A DNA stretch of 64,000 bases. Source: Polynucleobacter necessarius (GTDB lineage Bacteria > Pseudomonadota > Gammaproteobacteria > Burkholderiales > Burkholderiaceae). A model generated the notes under the pieces. That model ran no database searches. It saw only the letters and a program-made list of their open reading frames with translations, and had not been told where the DNA came from. The position numbers and the translations under genes were made by a program. This document shows positions 25,778 to 36,211 of the stretch, in pieces; positions within the stretch are counted from its first letter, which is position 1, and each line of letters opens with the position of its first letter. The stretch spans positions 968,827 through 1,032,826 of the forward strand of contig NZ_LT606948.1 in assembly GCF_900095185.1 (NCBI RefSeq), written 5' to 3'.

Positions 25778-26572
25778 ATGACAAATTATTGGGCAAATGC
25801 AGCATAGCGCACTCTGGCAATCAGTCCTGATCATCAACTACTGGTGACGGATGACTTGTTGCGAACCTATCTCAATAGGCCGGAGTTGCAGTTGGTGCCT
25901 GAGTCTTGCCCAAAGGAGCAAGTCTTACACCGGCGTTTAACTGAAAACCCTAGAGCCGAAGTGGTTGAAAGTGAAATTGCTCAGATGGCTGAGCAGGATA
26001 TTCAGGAGAACTATCGTGTCTGGTTGCGTTATCGGTGGAGGCTATTGGCGGCGAACTCCTTAGAAAGCTTTTATATGAGCTTGTTTGAAGGCGAGAGAGT
26101 GGATGTGCCGCCTTTATTTATTGCCCTATTGGCACAAATTTTCGTGAAACATATTCTTGGTGATGATGCACATCCATTAGAAGCCAGAATGGGCGAGCTC
26201 TTTTTTAGAACTCAGAAGATCACAGTGATTGAGGATGGCATTCTGATGAAAGTGGATGAAGAGGTGATCGCCAAGAATGCGCAGGCTGGCGAGACTGGAA
26301 AAATCATGGATTTACTGAAAGGCAAATCCATGGCAATGCGATCTGCTGACCTAGATGTTTTCCATGAGGAGAATGCCGCTGAATACTGGTCTCGCAATGA
26401 AGATTTTGATCTAGTGGTGCAGCTCAATTTTGGCCATGAGCCAATCAATGCTTTTTGCCGTGTATTAGAGAAATGGATAAAGCATTTTTTTGGCATCAGT
26501 GTTCGCATTACACCAATGCAGCAAATTACCGATCCAAAGTGGTCATGGCATGTAGATTTGGATGCGGCAGCC
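25778..26572 (+). pseudogene. DUF6352-like protein, nonsense codon and truncated 3' end
   Basis: ATG at 25778 reads MTNYWANAA, an in-frame TAG at codon 10, then RTLAISPDHQLLVTDDLLRTYLNRPELQLVPESC, a typical start for this uncharacterised betaproteobacterial family. The frame stays open through YWSRNEDFDLVVQLNFG and RITPMQQITDPKWSWHVDLDAAA. It then runs into the antisense of an MFS transporter remnant, so the last 60 or so residues of the family are gone. Translation from GTG at 25844 would give an open frame to 26710, but that protein would be a chimera. Confidence 0.72.
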
Positions 26573-27117
26573 ATAATGGCGACCATAAAAGCTGGTGGTT
26601 GGAGTATCACTTTCAGGGTGGCGCCCATCAGCAAGGGAGTGCTTTGTCTTGAGTTCAGCTGGGAATTGAATAAACTGCATCACCAAGATTTCAATAAGAT
26701 CAGCAATTGAAAGGGTGAGATAAGCACCTAAAAAGGCAGTGTCAAATAAATCTCTGGTCCAAGATGCGAGATTGGGTCCAATCACGGCGCCCAAGATGCC
26801 ACCAGCAGGCACCCAAGAGACTGCCTTATCGCGCGTTGTTTGAGGTCTATGAGTTCTCAGCAGCGGGAAAACGATATAACTGGCCATTAGCACTGTAATA
26901 GCCGGCGCGATGAAGGTTCCCAAAACGAGAAGCCAAAAATTTTTGCTAATCGCTGCATAGGCGCATAAAAGTGCCGAAAGCATTGCCACCAAAAGGCCAA
27001 GCTGAGGCCTACCAAGCCATTGATGGCGAAAAAGGTGATGTTATTGGTCAAGCATAAACCTTGGCAGATCATCAGTAGCGCCAGATTTTTGTTGAGTAAG
27101 GGATATTTGCTGACCAT
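26565..27117 (-). pseudogene. MFS transporter, truncated
   Basis: From ATG 27117: LLNKNLALLMICQGLCLTNNITFFAINGLVGL (first MFS helix), a break near 27010, MLSALLCAYAAISKNFWLLVLGTFIAG-like helices and DKAVSWVPAGGILGAVIGPNLASWTRDL (helix 5 with GAxIGP). YLTLSIADLIEILVMQFI and AELKTK follow, then a frameshift to LKVILQPPAFMVAIMAAA. There the gene ends abruptly at the deletion junction with the convergent DUF6352 gene, so only the N-terminal half remains. Substrate unknown. Confidence 0.75.
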
Positions 27118-27353
27118 GGCCTGCAGTTTACGGTGTATTGCTATCTGTAGTTGTCTTAGTGGATTCCCGTAAATTCGACTTTATCTGGGGTTTTCAGGTG
27201 CAAAACCACTATTTTTGCTATGCCTGATGATTTAAAATGGGATTTTCGCCTCATTGGCAAATAGTGCGCTAAAAGCGCTTTGCAAAATGTGGATTTGAGG
27301 GCGACAGGGTAAAAACCTGACTCTGTAATTTTTTGAAAATTGAGGAAACATTT

Positions 27354-29588
27354 ATGGCTTCAGAGAAATCAAAGATTATTTATACGCTGACAGATGGGGC
27401 GCCACTTTTGGCAACTTGTGCATTTCTGCCAATTATTCGTACTTTTACGGCACCTGCTGGCGTAGAGATTGTAAAGAGTGACATTTCTGTTGCTGCTCGT
27501 ATCTTGGCTGAGTTTTCTGATTGTCTTACTCCTGAGCAGCAAGTTCCGGACAACTTGGGTGCGCTCGGCAAAATGACTTTATTGCCTGATACCAACATTA
27601 TTAAGTTGCCCAACATTAGTGCTTCTGTTCCACAGCTGCTTGCTGCAATCAAAGAATTACAGGCTAAAGGTTATAAAGTTCCAAACTTCCCAGAAGATCC
27701 AAAAACTGATGAAGAGAAGGCTATTCGCGCTCGTTATTCCAAGTGTCTAGGCAGCTCAGTCAACCCAGTTTTGCGTGAGGGTAACTCTGACCGCCGCGCA
27801 CCTCCTGCTGTAAAGCGTTACGCTCGTAAAAATCCACACTCTATGGGCGAATGGAGTCAAGCCTCTCGTACTCACGTATCCCATATGCATGGTGGCGACT
27901 TTTACTCAAGCGAGAAGTCAATGACCATGACTAAAGCCTGTGATGTGAAGATGGACTTGGTAACCAAGAGTGGTAAGACTATTGTTCTTAAGCCAAAAGT
28001 CTCCTTGCTCGCAGGTGAAATTATTGACAGCATGTATATGAGCAAGAAGGCGCTTTGCGAGTTCTACGAAAAAGAAATCGAAGATGCTTATAAGACTGGC
28101 ATGATGTTATCCTTGCACCTGAAGGCAACCATGATGAAGGTTTCTCACCCGATTGTATTTGGTTATGCCGTCAAAATTTTCTACAAAGATGCTTTTGAAA
28201 AGCACAAGACGTTATTTGACGAGTTGGGCGTAAATCCCAACAACGGTATGGGCAGTCTGTATGAAAAGATCAAGACTTTGCCAGAATCCAAACGTGCAGA
28301 ACTCATTCAAGATTTGCATGCTTGTCATGAGCATCGTCCTGCTTTGGCAATGGTTGACTCTGCCAAAGGTATTACCAACCTCCACTCTCCAAGTGATGTG
28401 ATCGTCGATGCTTCAATGCCTGCGATGATTCGGGTTGGCGGCAAGATGTGGGGTGCTGATGGTCGTTTACATGATACAAAAGCTGTAATTCCAGAGAGTA
28501 CTTTTGCCCGCATTTATCAAGAGATGCTTAATTTCTGTAAGACACACGGTAACTTTGATCCAAGAACTATGGGTACCGTACCCAATGTTGGCTTGATGGC
28601 TCAACAGGCTGAAGAGTACGGCTCACATGACAAGACATTTGAGATACCTGAAGCAGGTGTCGCCCGCATTGTTGCTGATGACGGCACAGTGTTGCTTGAG
28701 CAAAATGTAGAAGAGGGCGATATCTGGCGGATGTGCCAAGTGAAAGATGCGTCGATTCGTGACTGGGTGAAGTTGGCTGTAAATCGTGCACGTCTCTCTA
28801 ATACTCCAGCGGTATTCTGGCTCGACAAGTATCGTCCTCATGAAGCTGAATTGATCAAAAAGGTCAAAACCTATCTGAAGGATTATGACCTTGAAGGTGT
28901 TGATATTCAGATCATGTCTCAAACCCGTGCAATGCGTTACACCTTAGAGCGTGTGATTTGTGGAAAGGATACGATTTCTGTGACAGGTAATATCTTGCGT
29001 GATTACCTCACCGACTTATTCCCAATCATGGAATTGGGGACTAGCGCGAAGATGCTATCGATCGTGCCTTTGATGGCTGGCGGCGGCTTGTTCGAGACTG
29101 GTGCCGGGGGATCTGCTCCGAAGCATGTTCAACAGTTGGTCGAAGAAAATCACTTACGCTGGGATTCTCTAGGCGAGTTTTTAGCCTTGGCAGTTTCTCT
29201 TGAGGCTGTCGGTGATAAGACGGGTAATCAGAAAGTGAAGATTCTGGCGCGTACCTTGGATGAGGCGACTGGTAAGTTGTTGGATAATAACAAGTCACCT
29301 TCACCTCGGACCGGTGAACTAGACAACCGTGGTAGCCAGTTCTATTTGGCTATGTACTGGGCCGAGGCTTTAGCTGCTCAAACCGAAGACAAAGAGTTGC
29401 AAACGTACTTTGCGCCTTTAGCAAAAACTTTGATCGAGAATGAGCAAACAATTGCGAGTGAGCTGAAGGCAGTGCAGGGCAAGCCAGTAGATATTGGTGG
29501 TTATTATGTAGCTGATCCAGAAAAGTGCAAAGCAGTGATGCGTCCTAGCGCTACCTTCAATGCGGCTCTGAAAGCAGCAAGAGCTTAG
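27354..29588 (+). CDS. icd: Isocitrate dehydrogenase, NADP-dependent, monomeric type
   Basis: The 744-residue product is the monomeric IDH class. It starts [31 protein letters not shown] and has [16 protein letters not shown] (substrate Ser and Asn loop), [65 protein letters not shown] and [21 protein letters not shown], all in order. It oxidises isocitrate to 2-oxoglutarate with NADP+ in the TCA cycle. ATG 27354 is preceded by GAGGAAAC, a better start than the open codon at 27333. Intact, with its own terminator. Confidence 0.95.
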   Translation: MASEKSKIIYTLTDGAPLLATCAFLPIIRTFTAPAGVEIVKSDISVAARILAEFSDCLTPEQQVPDNLGALGKMTLLPDTNIIKLPNISASVPQLLAAIKELQAKGYKVPNFPEDPKTDEEKAIRARYSKCLGSSVNPVLREGNSDRRAPPAVKRYARKNPHSMGEWSQASRTHVSHMHGGDFYSSEKSMTMTKACDVKMDLVTKSGKTIVLKPKVSLLAGEIIDSMYMSKKALCEFYEKEIEDAYKTGMMLSLHLKATMMKVSHPIVFGYAVKIFYKDAFEKHKTLFDELGVNPNNGMGSLYEKIKTLPESKRAELIQDLHACHEHRPALAMVDSAKGITNLHSPSDVIVDASMPAMIRVGGKMWGADGRLHDTKAVIPESTFARIYQEMLNFCKTHGNFDPRTMGTVPNVGLMAQQAEEYGSHDKTFEIPEAGVARIVADDGTVLLEQNVEEGDIWRMCQVKDASIRDWVKLAVNRARLSNTPAVFWLDKYRPHEAELIKKVKTYLKDYDLEGVDIQIMSQTRAMRYTLERVICGKDTISVTGNILRDYLTDLFPIMELGTSAKMLSIVPLMAGGGLFETGAGGSAPKHVQQLVEENHLRWDSLGEFLALAVSLEAVGDKTGNQKVKILARTLDEATGKLLDNNKSPSPRTGELDNRGSQFYLAMYWAEALAAQTEDKELQTYFAPLAKTLIENEQTIASELKAVQGKPVDIGGYYVADPEKCKAVMRPSATFNAALKAARA

Positions 29589-29636
29589 TAGGTGGAAGCG
29601 CTAAGTGCCTAAGCATTAAATTAGGCATAGTATTCA

Positions 29637-29663
29637 AAGGCAAACTTTCGAGTTTGCCTTTTT
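29637..29663 (+). terminator. Rho-independent terminator after icd
   Basis: AAGGCAAACT-TTCG-AGTTTGCCTT forms a perfect stem with a stable tetraloop, followed by a T tract. It lies 49 bases past the icd stop and 20 bases before the BLUF gene. Confidence 0.88.
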
Positions 29664-29682
29664 ATTTATTGATCTCCAAGAA

Positions 29683-30090
29683 ATGTCAAAACCAAAAGAT
29701 CTAATAGAGCTAAGCGATCTGAGTGAAGTAGTCTCGGATATGTCTTGTCTTGGTCTGATGCGTTTCTTAGAGTCTCCGCGTGCGTTCAATCAACAAAACG
29801 GCATTACTGGCATTCTTCTGTATGACAATCAGCAGTTTGGTCAAATTATTGAGGGTGAGCATTTCAGTGTGATGAAGACTTGGAAGCGCATCCAAGAAGA
29901 TACGCGGCACCATCGGATTGAGCTCTTAGAGATTCGAGAGATCCCTGAGCGGAGCTTCGCTGATTGGTTATTACGCTTTTATGGTGGTGAGACGCTGACA
30001 CGTGACTATCCAGCACCAGCTGAAATTGTGGGTGGTATGGATAAGCATAGCTTGGCTTTGATGAGCAAGATGCGTGAAAGTCAGCTATGA
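29683..30090 (+). CDS. BLUF-domain protein lacking the photoactive tyrosine
   Basis: The 135-residue product has the BLUF pattern: NQQNGITGILLYDNQQFGQIIEGE with the flavin-binding Asn36 and Gln54, then DTRHHRIELLEIREIPERSFADWLLRF. BLUF domains bind FAD and sense blue light through a Tyr-Gln pair. The Tyr is expected near residue 10-12 in an LxYxS context, but the sequence reads LIELSDLS and there is no Tyr before residue 47. Either this paralogue senses something else or the gene is losing function. It stands alone, without an output domain, between icd and the msrP pseudogene, whose frame starts right after the stop. Confidence 0.75.
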   Translation: MSKPKDLIELSDLSEVVSDMSCLGLMRFLESPRAFNQQNGITGILLYDNQQFGQIIEGEHFSVMKTWKRIQEDTRHHRIELLEIREIPERSFADWLLRFYGGETLTRDYPAPAEIVGGMDKHSLALMSKMRESQL

Positions 30091-31136
30091 ATGAGATTCA
30101 GCAAGAAGATTAAGCAAGAAATCCTCATCAGTAGCAAAATGGGCCTATTATCTTATTTGGGGGCGCAATATGCATTTTATAGACAAGACCATTCTGTGGC
30201 GAGCGATATCACTCCAAAAGCCGTGTTTGATAACCGTAGAAAGATTCTCCAAACTGCTGCAGCTGGTGGTTTTGGAATGGCTTTAGCACCTTGGTTTTCA
30301 CGACAGGCGCTCGCAGCTACTCCTGAGAAATTAGCTGCTTACTTAAACCTGGTATTTGCAGATAAGGATAGCCTGACTCCTTACAAGTACGTTACAACCT
30401 ACAACAACTTTTATGAGTTTGGCACCGATAAATCAGATCCAGCAGCTTACGCAGATAGCTTACAAACACGCACGTGGGTAATTTCGATCGCAGGTTTGGT
30501 GAGGAAGCCGATAACGATGGATATATCGATGCGCTTCTCAAGCTAGCACCCTTGGAAAAGCGCATTTATCGGATGCGCTGCGTAGAGGGTTGGTCGATGG
30601 TGATCCCCTGGGATGGTTACTCACTCTCCAAGTTGATCAATAAAGTTGAGCCATTAGGATCGGCAAAGTGTGTCGAATTTATCTCTTTGGCTGATCGTAA
30701 ACAAATGCCTGGAGTCAAAAGCAATATTATCGATTAGCCCTATCGCGAAGGCCTGCGGATGGATGAAGCAATGAACCCATTAAACTTATTGTCCTTTGGA
30801 CTTTATGGTGAAGTTTTGCCAAAACAAAATGGGGCGCCAGTACGTAGCGTAGTCCCATGGAAGTATGGCTTTAAGAGTGCAAAGTCGATTGTTAAAATCC
30901 GCTTTACAGAAGAAATGCCAAAGACAAGTTGGAGTCAATTCGATACTCGTGAATATGGGTTTTATTCCAATATCAATCCACAGGTAGAGTATCCTCGCTG
31001 GAGTCAGGTAACTGAGCGCCGTATTGGCGATCCCAAAGGTATCTTTGCACCAAAGATCACAACACAAATGTTTAATGGCTATGGCGAGCAAGTCGCTAGC
31101 ATGTATACGGGCATGGATCTGAAGAAGTGCTATTAG
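30091..31136 (+). pseudogene. msrP: Protein-methionine-sulfoxide reductase catalytic subunit MsrP, broken
   Basis: The frame contains [25 protein letters not shown] (a twin-arginine-like signal), [24 protein letters not shown], then a frameshift at 30521-30526, where ATATAT appears to carry an extra AT. The next frame has [26 protein letters not shown], including the Cys that ligates molybdenum. An in-frame TAG (30735-30737) precedes [29 protein letters not shown] and [15 protein letters not shown]. MsrP is a periplasmic molybdoenzyme repairing oxidised methionine. The Moco genes and its partner msrQ are also broken in this window. Confidence 0.92.
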
Positions 31137-31138
31137 TG

Positions 31139-31698
31139 ATGAATAAAATGTATGCAGCACTTTTGAGTGCTTATCTGTTGGTACTGAGTTTTTCCGCTAA
31201 TGGTCAAACTAACGATGCACCAGTCAAAACCATTTCCTCCTTAGATGTGCAGCGCTATATGGGTACGTGGTATGAGATTGCTAAATATCCAAATTGGTTT
31301 CAAAGGAAATGTATTGGTAATACCAAAGCCGTTTATTCGTCACGAGCTGATGGAACTTTGAAGGTACTTAATAGCTGTAAATCAGCCGACGGTAATCTTC
31401 TGGAGGCTGAGGGCACTGCTCGGCAGATTGGGGCTAAGGATTCTCTAAAGCTAGAGGTGCGTTTTGCACCTGCTTGGCTATCCTTTTTACCGTTGGTATG
31501 GGGAGATTATTGGGTTATTGATTTGGATTCTCAGGATCAAGAGGCAGAGTTATTAGTGACCCCCGCCGAGAGTGCCTCTGGATTCTTTCTAGAGCTCCTC
31601 AATTGGATCAGAAGGTTGACGAAGAGGTTCTGCAGCGTATTCAAAATCAACAATTTGATGTACGTAAACTAGAACTCACCTCCCAAATAAGCGCTTAG
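31139..31698 (+). pseudogene. blc: Lipocalin (Blc-like), frameshifted near the 3' end
   Basis: ATG 31139 starts a signal-like segment (AALLSAYLLVLSFSANGQ), then LDVQRYMGTWYEIAKYPNWFQRKC, the lipocalin GxW signature, and PLVWGDYWVIDLD. At 31546-31549 an apparent AG duplication shifts the frame. The correct continuation, VISDPRRECLWILSRAPQLDQ to LELTSQISA, ends at 31698, while the shifted frame ends earlier with an unrelated tail. Bacterial lipocalins bind fatty acids or lysophospholipids at the outer membrane. Only the last strand and helix are lost in the open frame, so residual function is conceivable. Confidence 0.82.
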
Positions 31699-31718
31699 TC
31701 AATAAAAATCACTACAAC

Positions 31719-32644
31719 ATGACAGCGCAACTCTTACTGCCTGGGCTCGAAGTATTTGAGAGGGGTTGGCTCTCTGCAAATAATATTTTTCATTTCAGTG
31801 AGAACGATGTCTCGCTGGTAGATTCTGGTTATTTTGCTCACCAGGATTGCACACTCAACTTAGTCCGCAATGCTTTAAAAAAACATGGCTTGTCAAAGGT
31901 AAACAAGCTTGTAAATACTCACCTGCACTCAGATCATTGTGGTGGAAACGCAGCTTTAGCCAAAGAGTTTCATTGCAAGGTTTATATTCCACCTGCTGAA
32001 GAGGTCGCGGTTAAAAATTGGGACAGCAATCTTTTAAGTTATGACAATTTAGGACAAGAGTGCCCGCAGTTTGTTCACGACGAGTGATTGCTTCCAGGTG
32101 AGGCGATATCGCTCGGCAGATACTCTTGGCAGATATTGGCTGCACCAGGGCATGATCCGCATTCCATCATGCTATATCAGCCAGACCATCGCATACTGAT
32201 TTCAGCAGATGCTTTATGGGAGGAGGGTTTTGGGGTTATCTTTCCTGAGCTTTGGGGTGAGGCTGGATTTGAAGAGGTGGCACAAACCTTGGATCTGATT
32301 GAGAGTCTGAAGGTCGACCTCGTTATTCCTGGGCATGGAACGATATTTACAGAGGTTGCTAAATCCTTAGCTATTGTGCGCGTTCAAGATTAGATTACTT
32401 AGCCTCTGATGCAGATCGCAACGCGCGTCATGGCGCCAAAGTATTACTCAAGTATCGTTTAGTAGAGTGGCGTACTCGAGATATAACGTTTGTCCATCAT
32501 TGGATTGCTAATACGCCAGCATTAATTAGTGCAGCCAAAATGCTTAATGTGAATATGGATGAATTTACTCAGTGGTTACCAAAAGCCTTGGTGAAATCGG
32601 GAGCAGCAAAACTAGAAGGTGAAATGCTGATTGACCAGGCTTAA
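31719..32644 (+). pseudogene. MBL-fold metallohydrolase, broken
   Basis: The frame opens LLLPGLEVFERGWLSANNIFHF, carries VNTHLHSDHCGGNAAL (HxHxDH zinc motif), an in-frame TGA at 32084-32086, then APGHDPHSIMLYQPDHRILISADALWEEGFG and LVIPGHG. A frameshift near 32390 leads to RNARHGAKVLLKYRLVEW and ends KLEGEMLIDQA. The two-domain layout with a C-terminal helical domain resembles LACTB2-like hydrolases. All zinc ligands are still encoded, but not in one frame. Confidence 0.8.
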
Positions 32645-32663
32645 TAGCACTTGATTGCTCGCA

Positions 32664-33456
32664 TTAAAAAGTCAGCGCAATTTTTCCGTCCATTATCCAG
32701 TTATAGACCTGATAAATTTGAATTACTTGTTTAGCTCCACCAATCGCAACGAGTACATTTTTATTGAGACGTTGTGTCAGCATGTGGCATCAATCGGTAC
32801 AAACCAACCTCCACCAGCTGCGTTATGCATCCCAAAAGCGAATCTGAGTGCTGGGACCTAAGTTCTTCAAGCCTACTGTTGAATATAATAGCTCAAGACG
32901 GCCTGCTAGTGGTGGCGGACTTGAATCCGCAGGCGCCTTTGTATTAAATTCGATCATATAGCGAGCCAAAGGAGATAGATCGGCTAGAACAGTATACCCC
33001 CGATCTGTTGGCACATATGAGGTGCTGATCTGTGGACCTGCTAGCCATTGTCCTGTATTATTAAAAGGAGCAACTATTCGAGCTCCAAGTTTGCCCAACC
33101 AACCTGCTTTACCACCCCAAATGGTGACCATGCCGTATTGGGAGAATAGGTACCAGTAGCTTGGGGCGGGTAATTAAGGGTCATAGCTTGCTGTATAGGC
33201 TGTATCTAGCCTTATGGTGCTGTGCCAATCACCAATATTTAAAGGGGTTGTAGTACCGCAACTTGAGCGTGTCGACATAGTTCTGAGAGCCATCGTATTC
33301 ATGATAAGCTCAGAATTCCAGCGTACGATCTGGGGATTTTTCTTGCGACGCATTGATCAGTCGAAGCGCAGACATAGAAGAGTTCTGATCCTGAGCACTT
33401 ACAAGGCTAGAAATTATGCAAAGTAAGGGCAGGGAAAATGTGCCCCTAAAAGTCAT
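32664..33456 (-). pseudogene. Exported outer-membrane-type protein, broken
   Basis: From ATG 33456 a signal peptide (LPLLCIISSLVSAQD) is followed by an in-frame TGA, then VDTLKLRYYNPFKYW and a stop. After a shift come TIRLDTAYTASYDP and, in the last long frame, FSQYGMVTIWGGKAGWLGKLGARIVAPF, GYTVLADLSPLARYM and TQIRFWDA. Further frames supply GGGWFVPIDAT and LVAIGGAKQVIQIYQVYNW up to the stop at 32664. Alternating strands and the final aromatic pattern suggest a porin- or barrel-like protein. I cannot name the family. Confidence 0.55.
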
Positions 33457-33512
33457 ATAAGCAATAACATTAAATTACAAAATACTATTTGCCGAAGATG
33501 TCAGGAGGACGC

Positions 33513-34216
33513 ATGGAACATACCGTATTGGTTACTGGTGCTACCGCAGGATGTGGTAAAGCCACTGCCAGATGTTTTTTTAGATAATAGCCATCAAGTG
33601 ATTGCAGTTGGCAGAATGGCGGAGCGTTTATATGCTCTCAAGAATTCTTGACCAGCAGGACAGCAGAAAAAACTCCTCAATATTGTCCTTGATGTTTGCG
33701 ACAGTACGCAGGTCGATGTATTAGAAAGCGCCTTACCAGCTGAAGTTTCCCAGGTAATGGTATTGGGCAACAATGCTGGCCTTGCTCTGGGTCTGGAGTC
33801 AGCCCATCTAGCAAAGATTTCTGATTGGGATCAAATGATTGATACTGATTATGAATGTAGGTTCGGTAGCAGGACTGCATCCTTATCGTCGTAGTAATGT
33901 TTATGGCGCAACGAAAGCCTTTGTTAAACAATTGAGCTTAAATTTACGTGCTGACTTGATTGGCACACCATTACGGGTTACCTGTATTGAGGCTGGATTA
34001 AGCTCTGGTACTGAATACTCTAATGTTTGCTTGAAGGGTGATGATGCTAAAGCCAAAAAGGTCTATGAAGGTGTTCATGCCTTAAGCGCCGACGATATTG
34101 CTGAAGCAATTTACTGGTCTGCTACTCTAGCCGCTCATGTGAATATCAATGTATTAGAAATCATGCCAGTTCAACAATCATTTGCAGGCACCTCATTGTA
34201 TCGTGAAGAGCTTTAA
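33513..34216 (+). pseudogene. ydfG: SDR of the YdfG type (NADP-dependent 3-hydroxy acid dehydrogenase), broken
   Basis: ATG 33513 gives MEHTVLVTGATAGCGKATARC and then a frameshift in a T7 run (33575-33581; six T restore the frame). The next frame reads NSHQVIAVGRMAERLYALKNS, a stop, LNIVLDVCDSTQVD and VMVLGNNAGLALGLESAHLAKISDWDQMIDT. About 35 residues are then missing before NVGSVAGLHPYRRSNVYGATKAFVKQLSLNLRAD, which holds the YxxxK pair. The tail VNINVLEIMPVQQSFAG is diagnostic of YdfG. The enzyme oxidises serine, allo-threonine and 3-hydroxypropionate. Confidence 0.87.
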
Positions 34217-34768
34217 GGCTTAGCTTTATTCCATTGGAATAAGCTTGGAGGATAAACACGCATTACAACTGGTCCATCAAAGTCCCAAGACTTACAGCTA
34301 CCTAAGTAGGTTGGTGGCTTTTCACCGGTAGGGTCAAAAAAGCTCCTGGTATCGATTGATAGGCGGCTGTAGCAAGAGTCGTGAGTAGTTCGCGTAGATG
34401 CATACAGCCTTTGATTCCGCCTAGGTGGGCATCAATGGTTTTTTGCGCGCCAGCCCTTTCCAATCCGGGCGGCTCTAATGAGAGCATCCATCGGTGGAAT
34501 GGCCGTTGAGCATTCAGCATGAGGTTGACCATCCATGACCACCTCCATGGTTTGCATAATAAACTTGGTTTAACGTAACGCGCACCCACATATCGTGAAA
34601 AGCTTCACCTGGCTCCCAAATCTTTGCGGTTGTTTGAAATGGGTTAGTTTTGAAATCCCTCAGGTGACCCTCAATGTCCCATAAGCCATCTTCTCTAGCG
34701 TTACCTTGAAAGCTGACGTCTCGAGTGTGTAATAAAGAACGCGGTTGTGGTTTGGTGAGTATAGGTAA
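34213..34768 (-). pseudogene. DUF2889 family protein, broken
   Basis: Pieces in order on the minus strand are LHTRDVSFQGNAREDGLWDIEGHLRD, EPGEAFHDMWVRVTLN (frame lost near 34575), LEPPGLERAGAQKTIDAHLGGIKGCMHLRELLTTLATAAYQSIPGAF (frame lost near 34330) and CKSWDFDGPVVMRVYPP. The order and the GC-H-LREL motif match DUF2889, a family of unknown function common in Burkholderiales. Its stop codon overlaps the ydfG stop in convergent orientation (34213-34216). Confidence 0.75.
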
Positions 34769-34856
34769 TCAAGGTATCAATGACTGTTTCAGCGATAATG
34801 AATTGCAAAAAATAGTGGAAACAAATATATGCAGCTCTGTAGTATCCTTTTTACAT

Positions 34857-35582
34857 ATGGCAAAACCGATTTCCCTAGAAAAAATTCTTTTTAGCCAAGG
34901 CTTTGGTACACGTCGCTACTGTAGTGATTTGGTATATGCCGATCTAGTCAAGGTAAATGGTGTATTGGCCGAAGATTCAGATGAAAAAATTGCTACAGAC
35001 AATCTTGTCCTCAATGTAGAGGGTCAAGATTGGGAGTATCACGAGAAGGCATACCTTGCTTTTAATAAGCCCCCTCATTATGAGTGCTCACATAAAACGA
35101 CGCATCACTCTAGTGTTTATAGCTTGCTTCCTAGCCTCTTTATAGAGAGAGGCGTGCAGTGTGTGGGTCGTTTGGACTATGACACTACCGGTCTTCTTCT
35201 GATTTCGGATGATGGTCAGTTCATTCATAAGATGACTACCCCTAAGAAAAATATTGGTAAGGTTTATGAGATCACAACTCCTGAACCCATGACTCAGAAG
35301 CAAATTGAGTGCTTGCTCAATGGTGTTGTACTAGAAGATGATCCCAAGCCTTGTTATGCAACGGCATGTCTGCAGCTATCAGAACATGTTTTAGCAATGA
35401 CCATTGTTGAGGGACGTTGTCACAAAGTAAAGCGCATGATGGCAGCCGTTGGTAATCATGTTGCTGGACTTCATCGAACAGAAATTGGCGCCTATCGAAT
35501 GCCAGCAGATCTAGCTGAGGGTGAATGGCGTTGGTTATATCCTGATGAATTAAAGCAACTCTCACAAAGTGTTGTTAGTTAA
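34857..35582 (+). CDS. RsuA-family pseudouridine synthase
   Basis: Starting at ATG 34857 (MAKPISLEKILFSQGFGTRRYCSDLV) the 241-residue product has an N-terminal S4-like RNA-binding domain and the catalytic block VGRLDYDTTGLLLISDDGQFIH with the essential Asp. GKVYEITTPEPMTQKQ and EGRCHKVKRMMAAVGNHVAGLHR follow. The layout matches RsuA/RluB/E/F-type enzymes acting on rRNA, most like the 16S U516 enzyme RsuA. The frame is open 132 bases further upstream, but that stretch lies over the DUF2889 remnant and does not look like the family. Intact among pseudogenes. Confidence 0.87.
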   Translation: MAKPISLEKILFSQGFGTRRYCSDLVYADLVKVNGVLAEDSDEKIATDNLVLNVEGQDWEYHEKAYLAFNKPPHYECSHKTTHHSSVYSLLPSLFIERGVQCVGRLDYDTTGLLLISDDGQFIHKMTTPKKNIGKVYEITTPEPMTQKQIECLLNGVVLEDDPKPCYATACLQLSEHVLAMTIVEGRCHKVKRMMAAVGNHVAGLHRTEIGAYRMPADLAEGEWRWLYPDELKQLSQSVVS

Positions 35583-35593
35583 AGGAATGAATT

Positions 35594-35869
35594 TTGATTA
35601 CAGATAGTCATCATTTGCAGCAAGAAATCCTTGCATGAACCCTCGGCTCCTCAGGAAAATCGATTGCACGCCTATTTATCTTTACTGATTTCAAGTAGGC
35701 ATTTGAATTTATGACCCTATGCGCGCAACATGCAGAAGAGCTAGATCATCACCCAGATTGGTCTAATTCATGGAACAAGGTATCCGTTGGGCTGACTACC
35801 CACTCTGTAGGTACATTAACTAAGTTGGATATTCAGTTAGCCAAAGCCATGGATGTTATTGCCAATTAA
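35594..35869 (+). pseudogene. phhB: Pterin-4a-carbinolamine dehydratase with two nonsense codons
   Basis: A single frame reads LQQEILA, TGA, TLGSSGKSIARLFIFTDFK, TAG, AFEFMTLCAQHAEELDHHPDWSNSWNKVSVGLTTHSVGTLTKLDIQLAKAMD. The DHHPDW catalytic motif and the GLTxLD ending are characteristic of the small PCD enzymes that recycle tetrahydrobiopterin cofactor. Two in-frame stops within 30 codons inactivate it; otherwise it is well preserved. The original start is probably the TTG at 35594 or was lost. Confidence 0.85.
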
Positions 35870-35883
35870 GCAACCAAGAGCGT

Positions 35884-36090
35884 TTAGCGTTCATCGCCTT
35901 CATATTCTTCCTCATAAGGATAGAAGCCAATAGACCATAACCGACTTCGGTAGATATCATGCCATCTTCATCAAGCTTCATCAATTAAGTCAGTGAGACG
36001 GTCTTCTGTAGGCTCATTGAGTAGCTCCATTGCGCATTCGCAACCGTAATCAAAAGCGTCATCGTTCTGAGTTTGGTTTTCTTCAGTCAT
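35884..36090 (-). pseudogene. Small acidic protein with tandem stop codons
   Basis: ATG 36090 gives MTEENQTQNDDAFDYGCECAMELLNEPTEDRLTDLIDEA, then TGA TGA, after which the same frame continues RWHDIYRSRLWSIGFYPYEEEYEGDER to a stop at 35884. The continuation looks like real protein, so an ancestral protein of about 68 residues was probably cut. Alternatively the 39-residue form (35971-36090) is the product. I do not recognise the family. Confidence 0.45.
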
Positions 36091-36211
36091 ATATATATCC
36101 TTTGTCGAAGTTTCAGGATAGTAAATTACAGCCTTTATCGATAGAGATAAAGGATATAGATTTAGTGGAATCAAACCCACGCTGGATTGAGCTTGGTTTA
36201 CAGTAATGTCT

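Noticed and set aside
25844-26710. Complete 288-residue protein from GTG 25844
   Set aside because: The family start is 66 bases further upstream, separated by a TAG, and the last 45 residues are antisense of an MFS gene; the frame is an accident of a deletion.
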